From Atopobiaceae bacterium UBA1367 (GTDB lineage: Bacteria > Actinomycetota > Coriobacteriia > Coriobacteriales > Atopobiaceae), in NCBI GenBank assembly GCA_002305995.1, contig DBRN01000012.1:445910-509909 (forward strand): a stretch of 64,000 nt of DNA, in the 5' to 3' direction. The translations under genes and the position numbers were made by a program. This document shows, in pieces, positions 10,151 through 19,403 of this stretch. Below the pieces are notes generated by a model. The model had not been told where the DNA came from and made no database searches. It saw nothing but the letters and a program-made list of their open reading frames with translations. Every line of letters begins with the position of its first letter. Within the stretch, counting starts at the first letter, position 1.

Positions 10151-11815
10151 ATGGCAAGAAAGCAGCCGCCCCTGCGGGTCATCCCGCTCGGGGGCCTTGA
10201 TGGTATCGGCAAGAACATGACGGCGTTCGAGTATGGTGACGACATGGTGCTCGTCGACGCCGGCCTCATGTTCCCCGATGACGAGCAGCCCGGGATCGAC
10301 CTCGTGCTGCCCGACTACACTCATGTGCTCGAGAACGAGGGCAAGCTCAGGGGCATCATCATCACCCACGGGCACGAGGATCACACGGGTGCCCTCCCGT
10401 ACCTGCTCATGGACCTCACGAAGAAGGTGCCCATCTACTCGAGCAAGCTGACGCTCGGCTTCATCGAGGGCAAGCTCGCGGAGCACAAGCTCGTCGCGCC
10501 GAAGTTCCGTGAGGTCTCCGACGGGTCCCACCTGAACCTGGGCGCCTTCAACATCGACTTCTTCTCGATGACCCATTCGATCCCCGCGGCCCTGGGCGTC
10601 TTCATGCGCTGCCCGGCAGGCTCGGTCATGCATACGGGCGACTTCAAGCTCGACCAGACGCCGATCGACGGCGTCACCCCCAACTACCAGGCAATCAACA
10701 AGTTTGCCTCCACCGGCGTCGACCTGCTGCTCTCCGACTCGACCAACGCCACTACCCCGGGCTTCACCCCCTCGGAGGCGGCGGTCGGCCCCCAGCTGCG
10801 CCACATCATCAAGAACGCCCCAGGACGCGTCATCGTGGCGTCGTTCTCGAGCCACATCCATCGCCTGCAGCAGGTGTGCGACGCGTCGGTCGCCGTGGGA
10901 CGCAAGGTCATCGTCACCGGCAGGTCGATGGTCACCAACACCAAGGTCGCCCGCGAGCTCGGGTGCCTCCACATCGGCCAGGACGACATCATCGACGCCT
11001 TCGACAAGACCGACATCCCCGATGACAAGATCGTCATCCTCTGCACGGGAAGCCAGGGAGAGCCCCTCTCGGCGCTCTCGCGCATGGCCAACGGCGCCCA
11101 CAAGTCGCTGACGATCACGCGCGACGACACCGTCATCATCTCCGCCACTCCCGTCCCCGGCAACGAGAAGAGCGTCGGCGGCGTGATCAACGCCCTGTCG
11201 AAGATAGGCTGCACCATCTACGACAAGTCCAACACGCTCGTGCACGTCTCCGGTCACGGCAGCCAGGAGGAGCTCAAGCTCATGCTCGCCATGGCGAAAC
11301 CCCGCAACTTCATGCCGGTGCACGGGGAGGCGGTCCACCTGAGGGCACACGCGCAGCTCGCGCGCGCCATGGGCATCGGGGAGGGTCACATCTTCATTGC
11401 CGACAACGGCGACACACTCGAGATGTGCGGGGGGGCCGTGAGGTGGGGCGAGCCCGTCGATTCGGGCGTCGTCTACGTCGACGGGCTCTCCATCACCGAC
11501 GCCGACCCGTTCGTGTTCCGTGACCGCAAGAAGCTTGCCAGCGACGGCATCGTCACCTGCGTGGTGACCGTCTCGCGCCGTCGCACGAAGATCGGCGAGA
11601 TAGAGATCGCCAGCAGGGGAGTGTCGTTCGCCGTTGCCGACGAGATGAACTCCGAGGCGCAGGATGCCGTGCGCACCCAGCTCGAGAAGCTCCAGAAGAC
11701 GGGCGGCCCCAGCGTCGAGCAGCTGCGCAAGGGCGCCCGCAACGCACTCTCCAACTACCTGTGGAACGCGACCAGGACGCGACCGATGGTGATCCCCATC
11801 GTCATGGAGGTCTGA
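10151..11815 (+). CDS. rnj: Ribonuclease J
   Basis: Metallo-beta-lactamase/beta-CASP ribonuclease with 5'-3' exo- and endonuclease activity in mRNA turnover and rRNA maturation. The zinc motif is HGHEDH (H73, H75, D77, H78), with the MBL core in residues 1-200, the beta-CASP domain after it and a C-terminal RNase J domain to residue 554. The ATG at 10151 (MARKQPPLRVIPLGG) follows ggaagga; an in-frame ATG at 10112 would add 13 residues. Only four bases separate its stop from ftsK. Confidence 0.96.
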   Translation: MARKQPPLRVIPLGGLDGIGKNMTAFEYGDDMVLVDAGLMFPDDEQPGIDLVLPDYTHVLENEGKLRGIIITHGHEDHTGALPYLLMDLTKKVPIYSSKLTLGFIEGKLAEHKLVAPKFREVSDGSHLNLGAFNIDFFSMTHSIPAALGVFMRCPAGSVMHTGDFKLDQTPIDGVTPNYQAINKFASTGVDLLLSDSTNATTPGFTPSEAAVGPQLRHIIKNAPGRVIVASFSSHIHRLQQVCDASVAVGRKVIVTGRSMVTNTKVARELGCLHIGQDDIIDAFDKTDIPDDKIVILCTGSQGEPLSALSRMANGAHKSLTITRDDTVIISATPVPGNEKSVGGVINALSKIGCTIYDKSNTLVHVSGHGSQEELKLMLAMAKPRNFMPVHGEAVHLRAHAQLARAMGIGEGHIFIADNGDTLEMCGGAVRWGEPVDSGVVYVDGLSITDADPFVFRDRKKLASDGIVTCVVTVSRRRTKIGEIEIASRGVSFAVADEMNSEAQDAVRTQLEKLQKTGGPSVEQLRKGARNALSNYLWNATRTRPMVIPIVMEV

Positions 11816-11819
11816 GCTC

Positions 11820-14525
11820 ATGGCGGCCCGCGAGAGGATGGACAGGGGGCGTGCCGCGCGAGCGCGCGGCACCGGGGGCAGGAAGGCCTCGCGGCCAGGC
11901 ACCGCGGCGCCGCGTCTGCACGGCATGGCAAGCGACATCGTCGGCCTGCTGCTCGTCGTGCTCGCCGTCGCCCTCGCCGTCGCCCTGCTGCTTCCCAGCT
12001 CCGCGCCGGTGACGCGCGCGAGCGGGGAGATGCTGGTGCTCCTCTTCGGGTCGGGCGCCCTGCTGCTCCCGCTCTCGCTGCTCCTGTTCGCGCTAACGTT
12101 CTTCATGGGCGAGGAGGAGTCCCTGTCGGGGAAGGTCGCCTTCGGGCTGGCCCTCGTCACGCTCTCCGTCCTGAGCATCGCGTCCGTCACCTACCCGGGG
12201 GCGCAGGATGACAGCTCGCTCGTGCTTGCCCATGACGTCCTGCGCGCGCGGGGGGGCTACGTGGGGGGCGGGATCGCATGGGCGCTCCTGCAGACGGTCG
12301 GTCGCGAGGTGGGCATCGTGGTGCTGGTCGGCACGATCGTCGCCGGCATCGTGGTCTGCGGCTTCTCGATCTCCGATGCCGTCGGGCGCCTGCGCTCCGG
12401 CGCGCGCGCGGCGCGCGACTCGATCCACGCAGCCAACGAGCAAAGACGGGTCCGCAGGGACGAGCGCAGGGAGCGCCGGCAGCTCGAGTCGGACTTCGAG
12501 CGCGCCTCGTACCAGACCTTCGGGGAGGTCGGCCCCGCGCCGCAGGAGCAGGGCGCGGAGCCGGAGACGACCTACCTGGGCGCCCGCACCTCGACGGTGC
12601 TCACGCGCGCGGGCCACCCCTCGCGTGGGGGGGTCGCCGACGGTGCCGAGATGCCCACCACGCGCCTGCCGGGCGGCATCTCCGAGGCCGTGACCACGCT
12701 GCTCGACCGTGTGCGCCCCATGAGGGACGCCAGGGCGCAGGCGGACGATCAGGTTCCTGCCGGGCAGCCAGGCCTGCCCTGGGAGCCGCTGTCGGAGGTC
12801 GCGGCCGATGACGCCGTCGCACCCGGCGCCATGCCCGACTTCCTGGTCGCACCCGCACAGGCGGGGTCACGGGGTCGCAAGAGGCCCACGCGCAGGGGGA
12901 GGCAGGCGCCTCCCCAAGGCGTCGGGCCCGACCAGGGATCGTCCCGATCGGCTACGCCGCAGGCGGCCTCGCCCACCCCCGCAGAGCGGCAGGGGGTCAG
13001 GGACGCAAGCGTGAGGGTCAGCGACGCCTCCTCCGCCGCGCGTCCCGGAGACGCCGACGAGACCTACACGCTGCCGCCGCTCTCCATGCTCTCGTCGAAT
13101 CCCCAGAGCGCCCAGAGCGCCAGCTCGAAGGCCGAGCTCGACCAGACGATGGCCAAGCTGCAGGGCACGCTCCGCGAGTTCGGCCTCAGCAGTCGCGTGG
13201 TGGACTACGTCTCGGGCCCTTTGGTCACGACGTTTCGCGTGGAGATGGGCGAGGGGGAGCGCGTCAGCCGCGTCAAGAACCTCGAGGACGACATCGCCCT
13301 CACGCTCGCCGCGGAGAAGGTGCGCATCTTCGCCCCGATCGCGGGCACCTCGTTCGTGGGCGTCGAGATTCCCAACAAGACCCGTCAGAACGTGCACCTC
13401 GGCGACGTCCTGCCCTATGCCACGGGAGGGCAGCTGGAGGTGGCCATCGGGCGCGACTCCTCCGGGCGTCCCGTCATCGCGGACATCGCCAAGATGCCCC
13501 ACATGCTCGTGGCCGGCACGACCGGCTCCGGCAAGTCGGTCATGATCAACTCGATGATCATGTCGCTGCTCATGCGCGCCACGCCCAAGCAGGTGCGCCT
13601 CATCATGGTCGACCCCAAGCGTGTCGAGTTCAAGGGCTACAACGGCATCCCGCACCTCTACGTGCCGGTGGTCACCGAGCCACGGCAGGCGGCGAGCGCC
13701 CTGCAGTGGGCGGTCTCCGAGATGGAGCGGCGCCTGAAGGTGTTCGAGCGCGCCGGCGCCCGAAACATCACCGTCTACAACACGATGTGCTCCGGCGGCA
13801 AGCTCTCGGAGATGGACAACCCGCCGGAGCCCATGCCCTACCTCGTGATCGTCATCGACGAGCTCTCCGACCTCATGATCGTCGCCGGCAAGGACGTCGA
13901 GGCGTCCATCGTCCGCATCGCGCAGCTCGCCCGCGCGGCTGGCATCCACCTGGTCCTTGCCACGCAGAGGCCCTCCGCCAACGTCGTGACCGGCCTCATC
14001 AAGTCGAACATCGACAGTCGCGTCGCCCTCAAGGTCTCCTCCGGCATCGACTCGCGCGTCATCCTCGACGAGACGGGCGCCGACCGCCTGCTGGGCAACG
14101 GTGACATGCTCTTCAAGGACCGCGGGCTGGCGCCCAAGCGCGTCCTGGGCTGCTACACCTCAGACCCCGAGATCGAGGCGGTCGTCGACTTCATTCGCAA
14201 CCAGGGCGAGCCCGACTATCACGAGGAGATCCTCTCCGCCGTGGTCCCAGGCCAGCCCGGCTCGGGTGGGGGGGCGGCAGACGACGAGGATGACCCCCTC
14301 GTCTGGGAGGCCGCGCAGATAGTCGTGGAATCTCAACTGGGTTCGACCTCCGGGCTGCAGCGCAGGCTCAAGGTTGGGTACGCTAGGGCAGGTAGAATCA
14401 TGGACATGCTCGAGTCGAAGGGCGTCGTCGGTCCGGGACAGGGCTCCAAGCCGCGCGAGGTCCTGCTCGACGAGGATGGTCTCGAGGACCTGCGCGTCCT
14501 CGAAGAGACGTATCGGGAGGTGTAG
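11820..14525 (+). CDS. ftsK: DNA translocase FtsK/SpoIIIE
   Basis: Septal DNA pump that clears chromosome ends during division. The N-terminus has about four to five hydrophobic segments (residues 38-190), then a variable Arg/Pro/Ala-rich linker (about 200-420). The RecA-like motor follows with Walker A GTTGSGKS (about 567-574) and Walker B VIVIDE. The C-terminal gamma winged helix that reads KOPS-type sequences is about 829-890. Length 901 is normal for Actinobacteria. A GGAGGT at 11806-11811 supports the start. It is followed after three bases by the RodZ-like gene. Confidence 0.96.
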   Translation: MAARERMDRGRAARARGTGGRKASRPGTAAPRLHGMASDIVGLLLVVLAVALAVALLLPSSAPVTRASGEMLVLLFGSGALLLPLSLLLFALTFFMGEEESLSGKVAFGLALVTLSVLSIASVTYPGAQDDSSLVLAHDVLRARGGYVGGGIAWALLQTVGREVGIVVLVGTIVAGIVVCGFSISDAVGRLRSGARAARDSIHAANEQRRVRRDERRERRQLESDFERASYQTFGEVGPAPQEQGAEPETTYLGARTSTVLTRAGHPSRGGVADGAEMPTTRLPGGISEAVTTLLDRVRPMRDARAQADDQVPAGQPGLPWEPLSEVAADDAVAPGAMPDFLVAPAQAGSRGRKRPTRRGRQAPPQGVGPDQGSSRSATPQAASPTPAERQGVRDASVRVSDASSAARPGDADETYTLPPLSMLSSNPQSAQSASSKAELDQTMAKLQGTLREFGLSSRVVDYVSGPLVTTFRVEMGEGERVSRVKNLEDDIALTLAAEKVRIFAPIAGTSFVGVEIPNKTRQNVHLGDVLPYATGGQLEVAIGRDSSGRPVIADIAKMPHMLVAGTTGSGKSVMINSMIMSLLMRATPKQVRLIMVDPKRVEFKGYNGIPHLYVPVVTEPRQAASALQWAVSEMERRLKVFERAGARNITVYNTMCSGGKLSEMDNPPEPMPYLVIVIDELSDLMIVAGKDVEASIVRIAQLARAAGIHLVLATQRPSANVVTGLIKSNIDSRVALKVSSGIDSRVILDETGADRLLGNGDMLFKDRGLAPKRVLGCYTSDPEIEAVVDFIRNQGEPDYHEEILSAVVPGQPGSGGGAADDEDDPLVWEAAQIVVESQLGSTSGLQRRLKVGYARAGRIMDMLESKGVVGPGQGSKPREVLLDEDGLEDLRVLEETYREV

Positions 14526-14528
14526 TCG

Positions 14529-16196
14529 ATGGAACGGCCGCTCTTCAGCGAGATGCTCGTTGACAGGCGCAGGCAGCTCGGCCTGTCCATCAAGCAGGCT
14601 TCCAGTGTGCTGCGCCTCAAGGAGGAGGTGCTCGTCGCCTTCGAGGAGGGTGACTTCGACAGCATTCCAAAGAGCGGCTACGCCCAGGGCATGCTCTCCT
14701 CCTACGCCCGCTACCTCGGCCTCAATGCCAAGACCGTCGTCAACCAGTTCTCGACGGACCTCTTCGAGAACGAGCGTGGCGCGGGGTCGCATGAGGCGCG
14801 CCGCCGCAGCCGCCACACCCGCGACGCCGATGACGGCCCCCTCTACGAGACGCCCCAGGCAGCCGCGGTGAGCCAGTCGCACCCACAGCGCATGTATGTG
14901 GAGTCACGGGGGTTCCTGCCCACCTCCGGCGGGTTCGCCGGCGACTTGGGAGACTTTGCCACGACCTCCGATCCCAGGCCCCGCTACGCCTCGGACTCGC
15001 ACCGCGACGCCCGCGAGGAGGACTATCCGCAGGGCAGGCCCTACACCTCGCGCGCCCCGCTCTCCTCTGGCACCGTGAGCCCGCTCGGGCAGTCCCAGCG
15101 CCAGCGGCCGACCACCGGCAGGGCGGGTCCCTCGGCCCGTCAGGAGATGCGCGGGCGCACGGCACGCTACCCATCGGGATCCCATCCCCTGCGCGACGAG
15201 GTGACGACGAGGCGCGTGATGCCAGCGCAGTACCGTGACGACATGCGCCTCGACAACGAGGGGGGCACCTACCAGGCCGCGTCGACCACCTCCGGCAGGA
15301 GGTCGTCACGCAACATCGCCAGCACCCAACGGCCCAACGTCCAGCGGAGGATCAGCCGTGGGTCGCGCGAGCAGCTCAGGGACCGCGAGCGCGCCCAGGC
15401 GCCCTCTCGTGGCGGGCTGCTGGGCATGGTGGAGCTGTTCTTCCAAGACCGCTCCCGCGTCATCCTCCTCATCGTCCTGGTGCTCTGCCTCGTGATCACG
15501 GCCACCCTCATCTTCTCCATCGGCTCCTGCGTGAGCGCACAGCAGTCTACGGGCAGGTCCGTGGCGGTGGCGTCGTCCTCGGAGGAGGAGAAGGACGACG
15601 AGAAGGAGTCCATGACCAGCGAGGAGGAGGAGCGCGCGAGGGCCGAGGCCGCCGCCGCCAAGGCCGCCGAGTCGGATGAGTCGGTGACCGAGCGCACCAT
15701 AGAGGTCACGATCGCCGACGGCGAGGTCACCTGGCTGGAGATCGAGTACGACGGCAAGAGCGACGTCGCGGAGACCGTGACCGGGCCCTGGAACCGCACC
15801 TACACCGTCAGGCAGTCCATATCCATCAACGTCAACGACACGACGGCGGTCACCGTGACCGAGGGCGGGAAGAAGCTCGAGTTCGACTCCAAGGCCTCGG
15901 GCATCGGTACCATCACGATACAGGTCGCCAAGAAGAGCGACGCCTCCACGACCACGACGACCGATGCCGGCTCGTCCGACGCGACCTCCGCCACCAACCA
16001 GCAGCAGTCTGGGGAGGGCGCGGGTGCGGCGTCGTCAGCATCGTCGCAGACGACCACCTCGTATGGCTCGTCGAACTCGGGCGGCGCCACGTCGGGTGGC
16101 GGGGGCTACGAGGGGTACACCCTCGACGCGGACGGGTACTACTATGGAGCGGACGGGTACTACGATGCCAACGGAACCTTCTATGAGTACGGCTGA
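14529..16196 (+). CDS. RodZ-like membrane protein with N-terminal HTH
   Basis: The N-terminus (about 9-75) is a RodZ/YmfM-type helix-turn-helix (LGLSIKQAS, FEEGDFDSIPKSGYAQG). A long Arg/Ser/Pro-rich linker leads to one transmembrane helix (about 308-335). Outside the membrane follow a Glu/Ala-rich acidic stretch, a DUF4115-like beta domain (about 395-475), a Ser/Thr-rich spacer and a Tyr/Gly/Asp tail with repeated DGYY. RodZ links the MreB cytoskeleton to wall synthesis; here the role is inferred from architecture and from the position between ftsK and pgsA, where Bacillus has ymfM. The 555-residue length exceeds typical RodZ because of the linker and tail. Confidence 0.8.
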   Translation: MERPLFSEMLVDRRRQLGLSIKQASSVLRLKEEVLVAFEEGDFDSIPKSGYAQGMLSSYARYLGLNAKTVVNQFSTDLFENERGAGSHEARRRSRHTRDADDGPLYETPQAAAVSQSHPQRMYVESRGFLPTSGGFAGDLGDFATTSDPRPRYASDSHRDAREEDYPQGRPYTSRAPLSSGTVSPLGQSQRQRPTTGRAGPSARQEMRGRTARYPSGSHPLRDEVTTRRVMPAQYRDDMRLDNEGGTYQAASTTSGRRSSRNIASTQRPNVQRRISRGSREQLRDRERAQAPSRGGLLGMVELFFQDRSRVILLIVLVLCLVITATLIFSIGSCVSAQQSTGRSVAVASSSEEEKDDEKESMTSEEEERARAEAAAAKAAESDESVTERTIEVTIADGEVTWLEIEYDGKSDVAETVTGPWNRTYTVRQSISINVNDTTAVTVTEGGKKLEFDSKASGIGTITIQVAKKSDASTTTTTDAGSSDATSATNQQQSGEGAGAASSASSQTTTSYGSSNSGGATSGGGGYEGYTLDADGYYYGADGYYDANGTFYEYG

Positions 16197-16240
16197 CGTC
16201 CGCCCCCGTCCCCGTCGTCACACGTGAGGAGGAGTGGGCA

Positions 16241-16738
16241 ATGGCCAAGGAAGCGAGCTTTGACATCGTGTCGTGTGCGGACGTCCAGGAGGTCGACAAC
16301 GCGTTCCGGCAGACGACGCGCGAGCTGGCGCAGCGCTACGACCTGCGTCAGTCGGGGGCGTCGATCAGCTTCGACAAGAAGAACCAGGCCTTCACCATAG
16401 CCGCGCCCTCCGACTTCGTCGCAGGCCAGGTCATCGACGTGCTGGGCACACGGCTCGTGCGCCGTCAGATCGATCTCTCCGCCATCAGGTGGGATGACCC
16501 CCAGCCGGCCGCAGGGTCGTCGGTCAGGCAGGTCGGGCACGTGGTGCAGGGGATAGGACAGGACATCGCCAGGAGGATCGCGAAGGACATCCGCGACCTG
16601 AGGCTCAAGTGCAAGCCCGTCGTCGAGGGAGACAAGCTGCGCGTCAGCTCCCCCTCGCGCGACGTGCTGCAGCAGGTGATCGCCATGCTTCGAGAGACGG
16701 ACTATGGACAACCCCTCCAGTATGTCAACTACCGCTGA
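16241..16738 (+). CDS. yajQ: YajQ-family nucleotide/RNA-binding protein
   Basis: Member of UPF0234/YajQ (165 residues, usual length) with the conserved start SFDIVS and a C-terminal LQYVNYR-type ending. Some YajQ proteins bind cyclic di-GMP and others bind RNA or tRNA; which applies here cannot be read from the sequence. A gaggaggag precedes the ATG. Its 3' end overlaps the start of rimO by 35 bases. Confidence 0.93.
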   Translation: MAKEASFDIVSCADVQEVDNAFRQTTRELAQRYDLRQSGASISFDKKNQAFTIAAPSDFVAGQVIDVLGTRLVRRQIDLSAIRWDDPQPAAGSSVRQVGHVVQGIGQDIARRIAKDIRDLRLKCKPVVEGDKLRVSSPSRDVLQQVIAMLRETDYGQPLQYVNYR

Positions 16739-18065
16739 CGCCTCATGCCTCTTCGTGACGCTTGGTTGCGCGAAGAACGAGGTTGACACCGACCGCATGC
16801 GCGCCCTGCTGCTGGGCGATGGTCTCTCCGAGGCACACGAGGTCGACGCGGCCGACGTCATCATCGTCAACACATGCTCCTTCCTGGCATCGGCGACCTC
16901 CGAGTCCATAGAGACGACGCTCGAGCTCGCCGAGGAGGTCGCACACGGCGTCCGGTCGAGGCCCATCATCATGTGTGGCTGCGTGCCCTCTCGCTATGGC
17001 GACGAGCTCGCGCACGAGCTTCCCGAGGTCGCCGCCTTCGTCAGGGCGGACGAGGAGGACGGGATCGTGGACGTCGTCCGCCGCGTGCTCGGGTCAGGCG
17101 GCGCGCCTGCCGCCCGACCCGCCGGTCGCATGCTGAGGACGATCGAGGGCGCAAGCGCCTACGTGAAGATCTCCGACGGCTGCGACCGGTTCTGCACCTT
17201 CTGTGCCATCCCCCACATACGGGGGCGCTACTCCTCCCGTCCGGCGAGCGAGATCCTCGACGAGGTCAGGGGCCTGGTCGCAGGCGGCGTGCGCGAGATC
17301 GTGCTCATAGGCCAGGACACGGGCGTCTGGGGCCACGATCTCGAGGGCGCGCCCTGCCTCGCGGACCTCCTGCGCATGGTGGCCGAGGTCGTCCGTCCCT
17401 GCAGGGGATGGGTGCGCGTGCTATACCTGCAGCCCGAGGGGATGACCGACGAGCTCATCGCCACCATCCGTGACGTCGACGAGGTCCTTCCCTACATCGA
17501 CATCCCCATCCAGCACTGCTCCGAGCGCGTCCTCGGGAGGATGGGCAGGAGCGGGTCCGCCGCCGAGCTGCGCACCCTCTTCGCGCGGCTTCGCGAGGAG
17601 ATCCCGGGCATGGTGCTGAGAACGACGGGCATGGCCGGCTTCCCTGGCGAGACCGACGACGAGGCCGACGAGCTCGCGGACTTTCTCGCGGAGCAGGAGT
17701 TCGACTACCTGTCGGTCTTCGCCTACTCGCCCGAGGAGGGGACGCGTGCGGCGGCCATGGACGGGCAGGTCGACGAGAGGACCAAGCTGGAGCGCACGCA
17801 GCGCCTCGTCGACGTCTCCGAGCAGACGGGCTTCTCCGCGACGGCACGCCATGTCGGCGAGCGCACGAAGGTCATCATCGACGGCGTCGAGGAGGGGGAG
17901 TGGGGGCGCGAGCTCGTCGGGCATGCGTGGTTCCAGGCCCCTGACTGCGACGGCGCCGTCCATCTCGAGCAGGGAGAGGCGTCGGTCGGCGACATCGTCA
18001 CCTGCGACCTGGTCGATTCGTTCTGTTACGAGCTCAGTGGAGTCATGGTCAGCAAGGAGGGCTAG
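16704..18065 (+). CDS. rimO: Ribosomal protein S12 methylthiotransferase RimO
   Basis: Radical-SAM enzyme that methylthiolates the conserved aspartate of ribosomal protein S12. The RimO signature TLGCAKNEVD and cysteines in NTCSF and CGCVPSR form the UPF0004 cluster site. The radical-SAM triad is CDRFCTFC (C160, C164, C167), and a TRAM domain ends the protein. The ATG at 16704 lies inside yajQ with a weak gagag upstream; ATG 16722 also fits but has no Shine-Dalgarno sequence. pgsA follows after two bases. Confidence 0.95.
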   Translation: MDNPSSMSTTADASCLFVTLGCAKNEVDTDRMRALLLGDGLSEAHEVDAADVIIVNTCSFLASATSESIETTLELAEEVAHGVRSRPIIMCGCVPSRYGDELAHELPEVAAFVRADEEDGIVDVVRRVLGSGGAPAARPAGRMLRTIEGASAYVKISDGCDRFCTFCAIPHIRGRYSSRPASEILDEVRGLVAGGVREIVLIGQDTGVWGHDLEGAPCLADLLRMVAEVVRPCRGWVRVLYLQPEGMTDELIATIRDVDEVLPYIDIPIQHCSERVLGRMGRSGSAAELRTLFARLREEIPGMVLRTTGMAGFPGETDDEADELADFLAEQEFDYLSVFAYSPEEGTRAAAMDGQVDERTKLERTQRLVDVSEQTGFSATARHVGERTKVIIDGVEEGEWGRELVGHAWFQAPDCDGAVHLEQGEASVGDIVTCDLVDSFCYELSGVMVSKEG

Positions 18066-18067
18066 CG

Positions 18068-18679
18068 ATGGGCAAGCGCAAGCGAGGCGATGGCAGCATT
18101 TGGACACCGGCCAACGTGGTGACGCTCGTGCGCGTCGTGCTGATGCCGGTCTGGCTGCTCGTGGCCGAGGCGGCACGCATCGACGACTCCCTGCAGGGCG
18201 GCTCGGCCGTCGCATGGACGTCGTTTCTGCTCTTTACGGGCATCGCGCTCACCGACAAGCTCGATGGCTACCTCGCGCGCAGCAGGGGTGAGGTGACCGA
18301 CTTCGGCAAGTTCCTGGACCCCATCGCGGACAAGCTCTGCGTGACGTGCGCGATGCTCTATCTCCTCGAAGTGGACCTGGTGCCGAGCGGGTACGTGCTC
18401 GTGGTGCTCGCGCGGGAGTTCCTCGTGTCGGGCGTGCGCATGGTGGTCGCCTCGGAGGGCACCGTCATCGCGGCGAGCAACCTCGGCAAGTGGAAGACCG
18501 CCACCACGATGTTCGCGATCGGAGGGCTCCTGCTGTACGTGACGCTCCCCGCGTCGGGACCCACGACGCTGATCAAGATGGCCTCCGACGCCCTCATGGC
18601 CGTCGCCGTCGTGCTGACCGCCTGGTCTGGCGTGGACTACCTCGTCAAGTCGTGGCCCGCCATCTCGCGGTCGCGATAG
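18068..18679 (+). CDS. pgsA: CDP-diacylglycerol-glycerol-3-phosphate 3-phosphatidyltransferase
   Basis: Integral membrane enzyme that makes phosphatidylglycerol phosphate. The CDP-alcohol phosphotransferase motif D-x2-DG-x2-AR-x8-G-x3-D-x3-D is complete in the segment from TDKLDGYLAR to GKFLDPIADK. Several hydrophobic helices span the 203 residues. The PgsA call rests on the pgsA-cinA-recA context; a second paralogue at 36850-37584 means one of the two may use another alcohol, for example in cardiolipin or phosphatidylinositol-type lipid synthesis. Confidence 0.88.
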   Translation: MGKRKRGDGSIWTPANVVTLVRVVLMPVWLLVAEAARIDDSLQGGSAVAWTSFLLFTGIALTDKLDGYLARSRGEVTDFGKFLDPIADKLCVTCAMLYLLEVDLVPSGYVLVVLAREFLVSGVRMVVASEGTVIAASNLGKWKTATTMFAIGGLLLYVTLPASGPTTLIKMASDALMAVAVVLTAWSGVDYLVKSWPAISRSR

Positions 18680-18684
18680 GGCCC

Positions 18685-19191
18685 GTGCCTGTGACGTCGC
18701 GCACATACGAGGTCGCCTCCGCGCTCGTGTCGGAGGCAACCTCGCTCGGCGTGAACTGCGCGACGGCCGAGTCGTGCACCGGAGGGCTAGTGTCGGCCGC
18801 GATCACGTCGGTGCCCGGCTCCTCGATGGTGCTGCGGGGCGCGGTCGTCAGCTATCATCCCGAGGTCAAGCACGCCCTGCTGGGCGTCACGCGCGAGGTC
18901 ATCGACGACCCGGCGGTCGGCGTGGTCTCCGAGCAGTGCGCGCGGCAGATGTGCCAGGGCGTGGCACGGGTGCTGGGGGCCGACCTTGCCGTCTCGACGA
19001 CCGGCATCGCCGGCCCGGGGGGCGGGGAGCCCGGCAAGCCGGTGGGAACCGTCTGGTTCGGGCTGTCGGCAGGCGGCAGGAGCCGGTGCGTCCTGCGTCA
19101 CTTCGACGGCTCGAGGGACGAGGTGCGCGCGGCGGCGGTGCTTGTCGCTCTCGAGCTCCTTCGTGAAGGAATCAAGGAGCTGTCCACCTAG
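18685..19191 (+). CDS. cinA: CinA-type nicotinamide-nucleotide amidohydrolase (PncC domain only)
   Basis: Single-domain protein of 168 residues matching the C-terminal half of CinA, the nicotinamide mononucleotide deamidase of NAD recycling. TAESCTGG carries the catalytic serine, and [11 protein letters not shown] is also conserved. The N-terminal MoCF-like domain of full CinA is absent. There is no ATG; GTG 18685 or GTG 18691 are the candidate starts, right after pgsA. Full or short CinA next to recA is common in Gram-positives. Confidence 0.88.
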   Translation: MPVTSRTYEVASALVSEATSLGVNCATAESCTGGLVSAAITSVPGSSMVLRGAVVSYHPEVKHALLGVTREVIDDPAVGVVSEQCARQMCQGVARVLGADLAVSTTGIAGPGGGEPGKPVGTVWFGLSAGGRSRCVLRHFDGSRDEVRAAAVLVALELLREGIKELST

Positions 19192-19346
19192 GGACACTGC
19201 CGCCCCGCGCGTCGCAGCAACCTCGCTCGCACGTGGGGGCGCCGGTCAGGCTGCCCCGTCTCGCATGGCCGGCGACCCTCGGGCGCGCGTGCAGCGACCA
19301 GGCGCGGTGCTGCCTGCGACATCGGTTCGCTATCCTAGGGATGTCA

Positions 19347-19375
19347 TTGACATGCGAACGGTTGTTCGCTACTGT
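19347..19375 (+). promoter_or_regulatory. recA promoter
   Basis: A perfect -35 TTGACA and a -10 TACTGT are spaced exactly 17 bp. The LexA box lies wholly within the spacer, so bound LexA would block RNA polymerase directly. Confidence 0.85.
19355..19368 (+). promoter_or_regulatory. LexA-binding SOS box of recA
   Basis: CGAACGGTTGTTCG has perfectly palindromic arms and fits the Gram-positive consensus GAAC-N4-GTTC. lexA itself is encoded about 10 kb downstream with two similar boxes. Confidence 0.9.
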
Positions 19376-19403
19376 GATAGCAGTCGAAGCGTCTGGGGGT
19401 ATC

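Noticed and set aside
10118..12190. A 690-codon minus-strand frame
   Set aside because: Antisense to RNase J and FtsK, His/Asp/Val-rich shadow composition.
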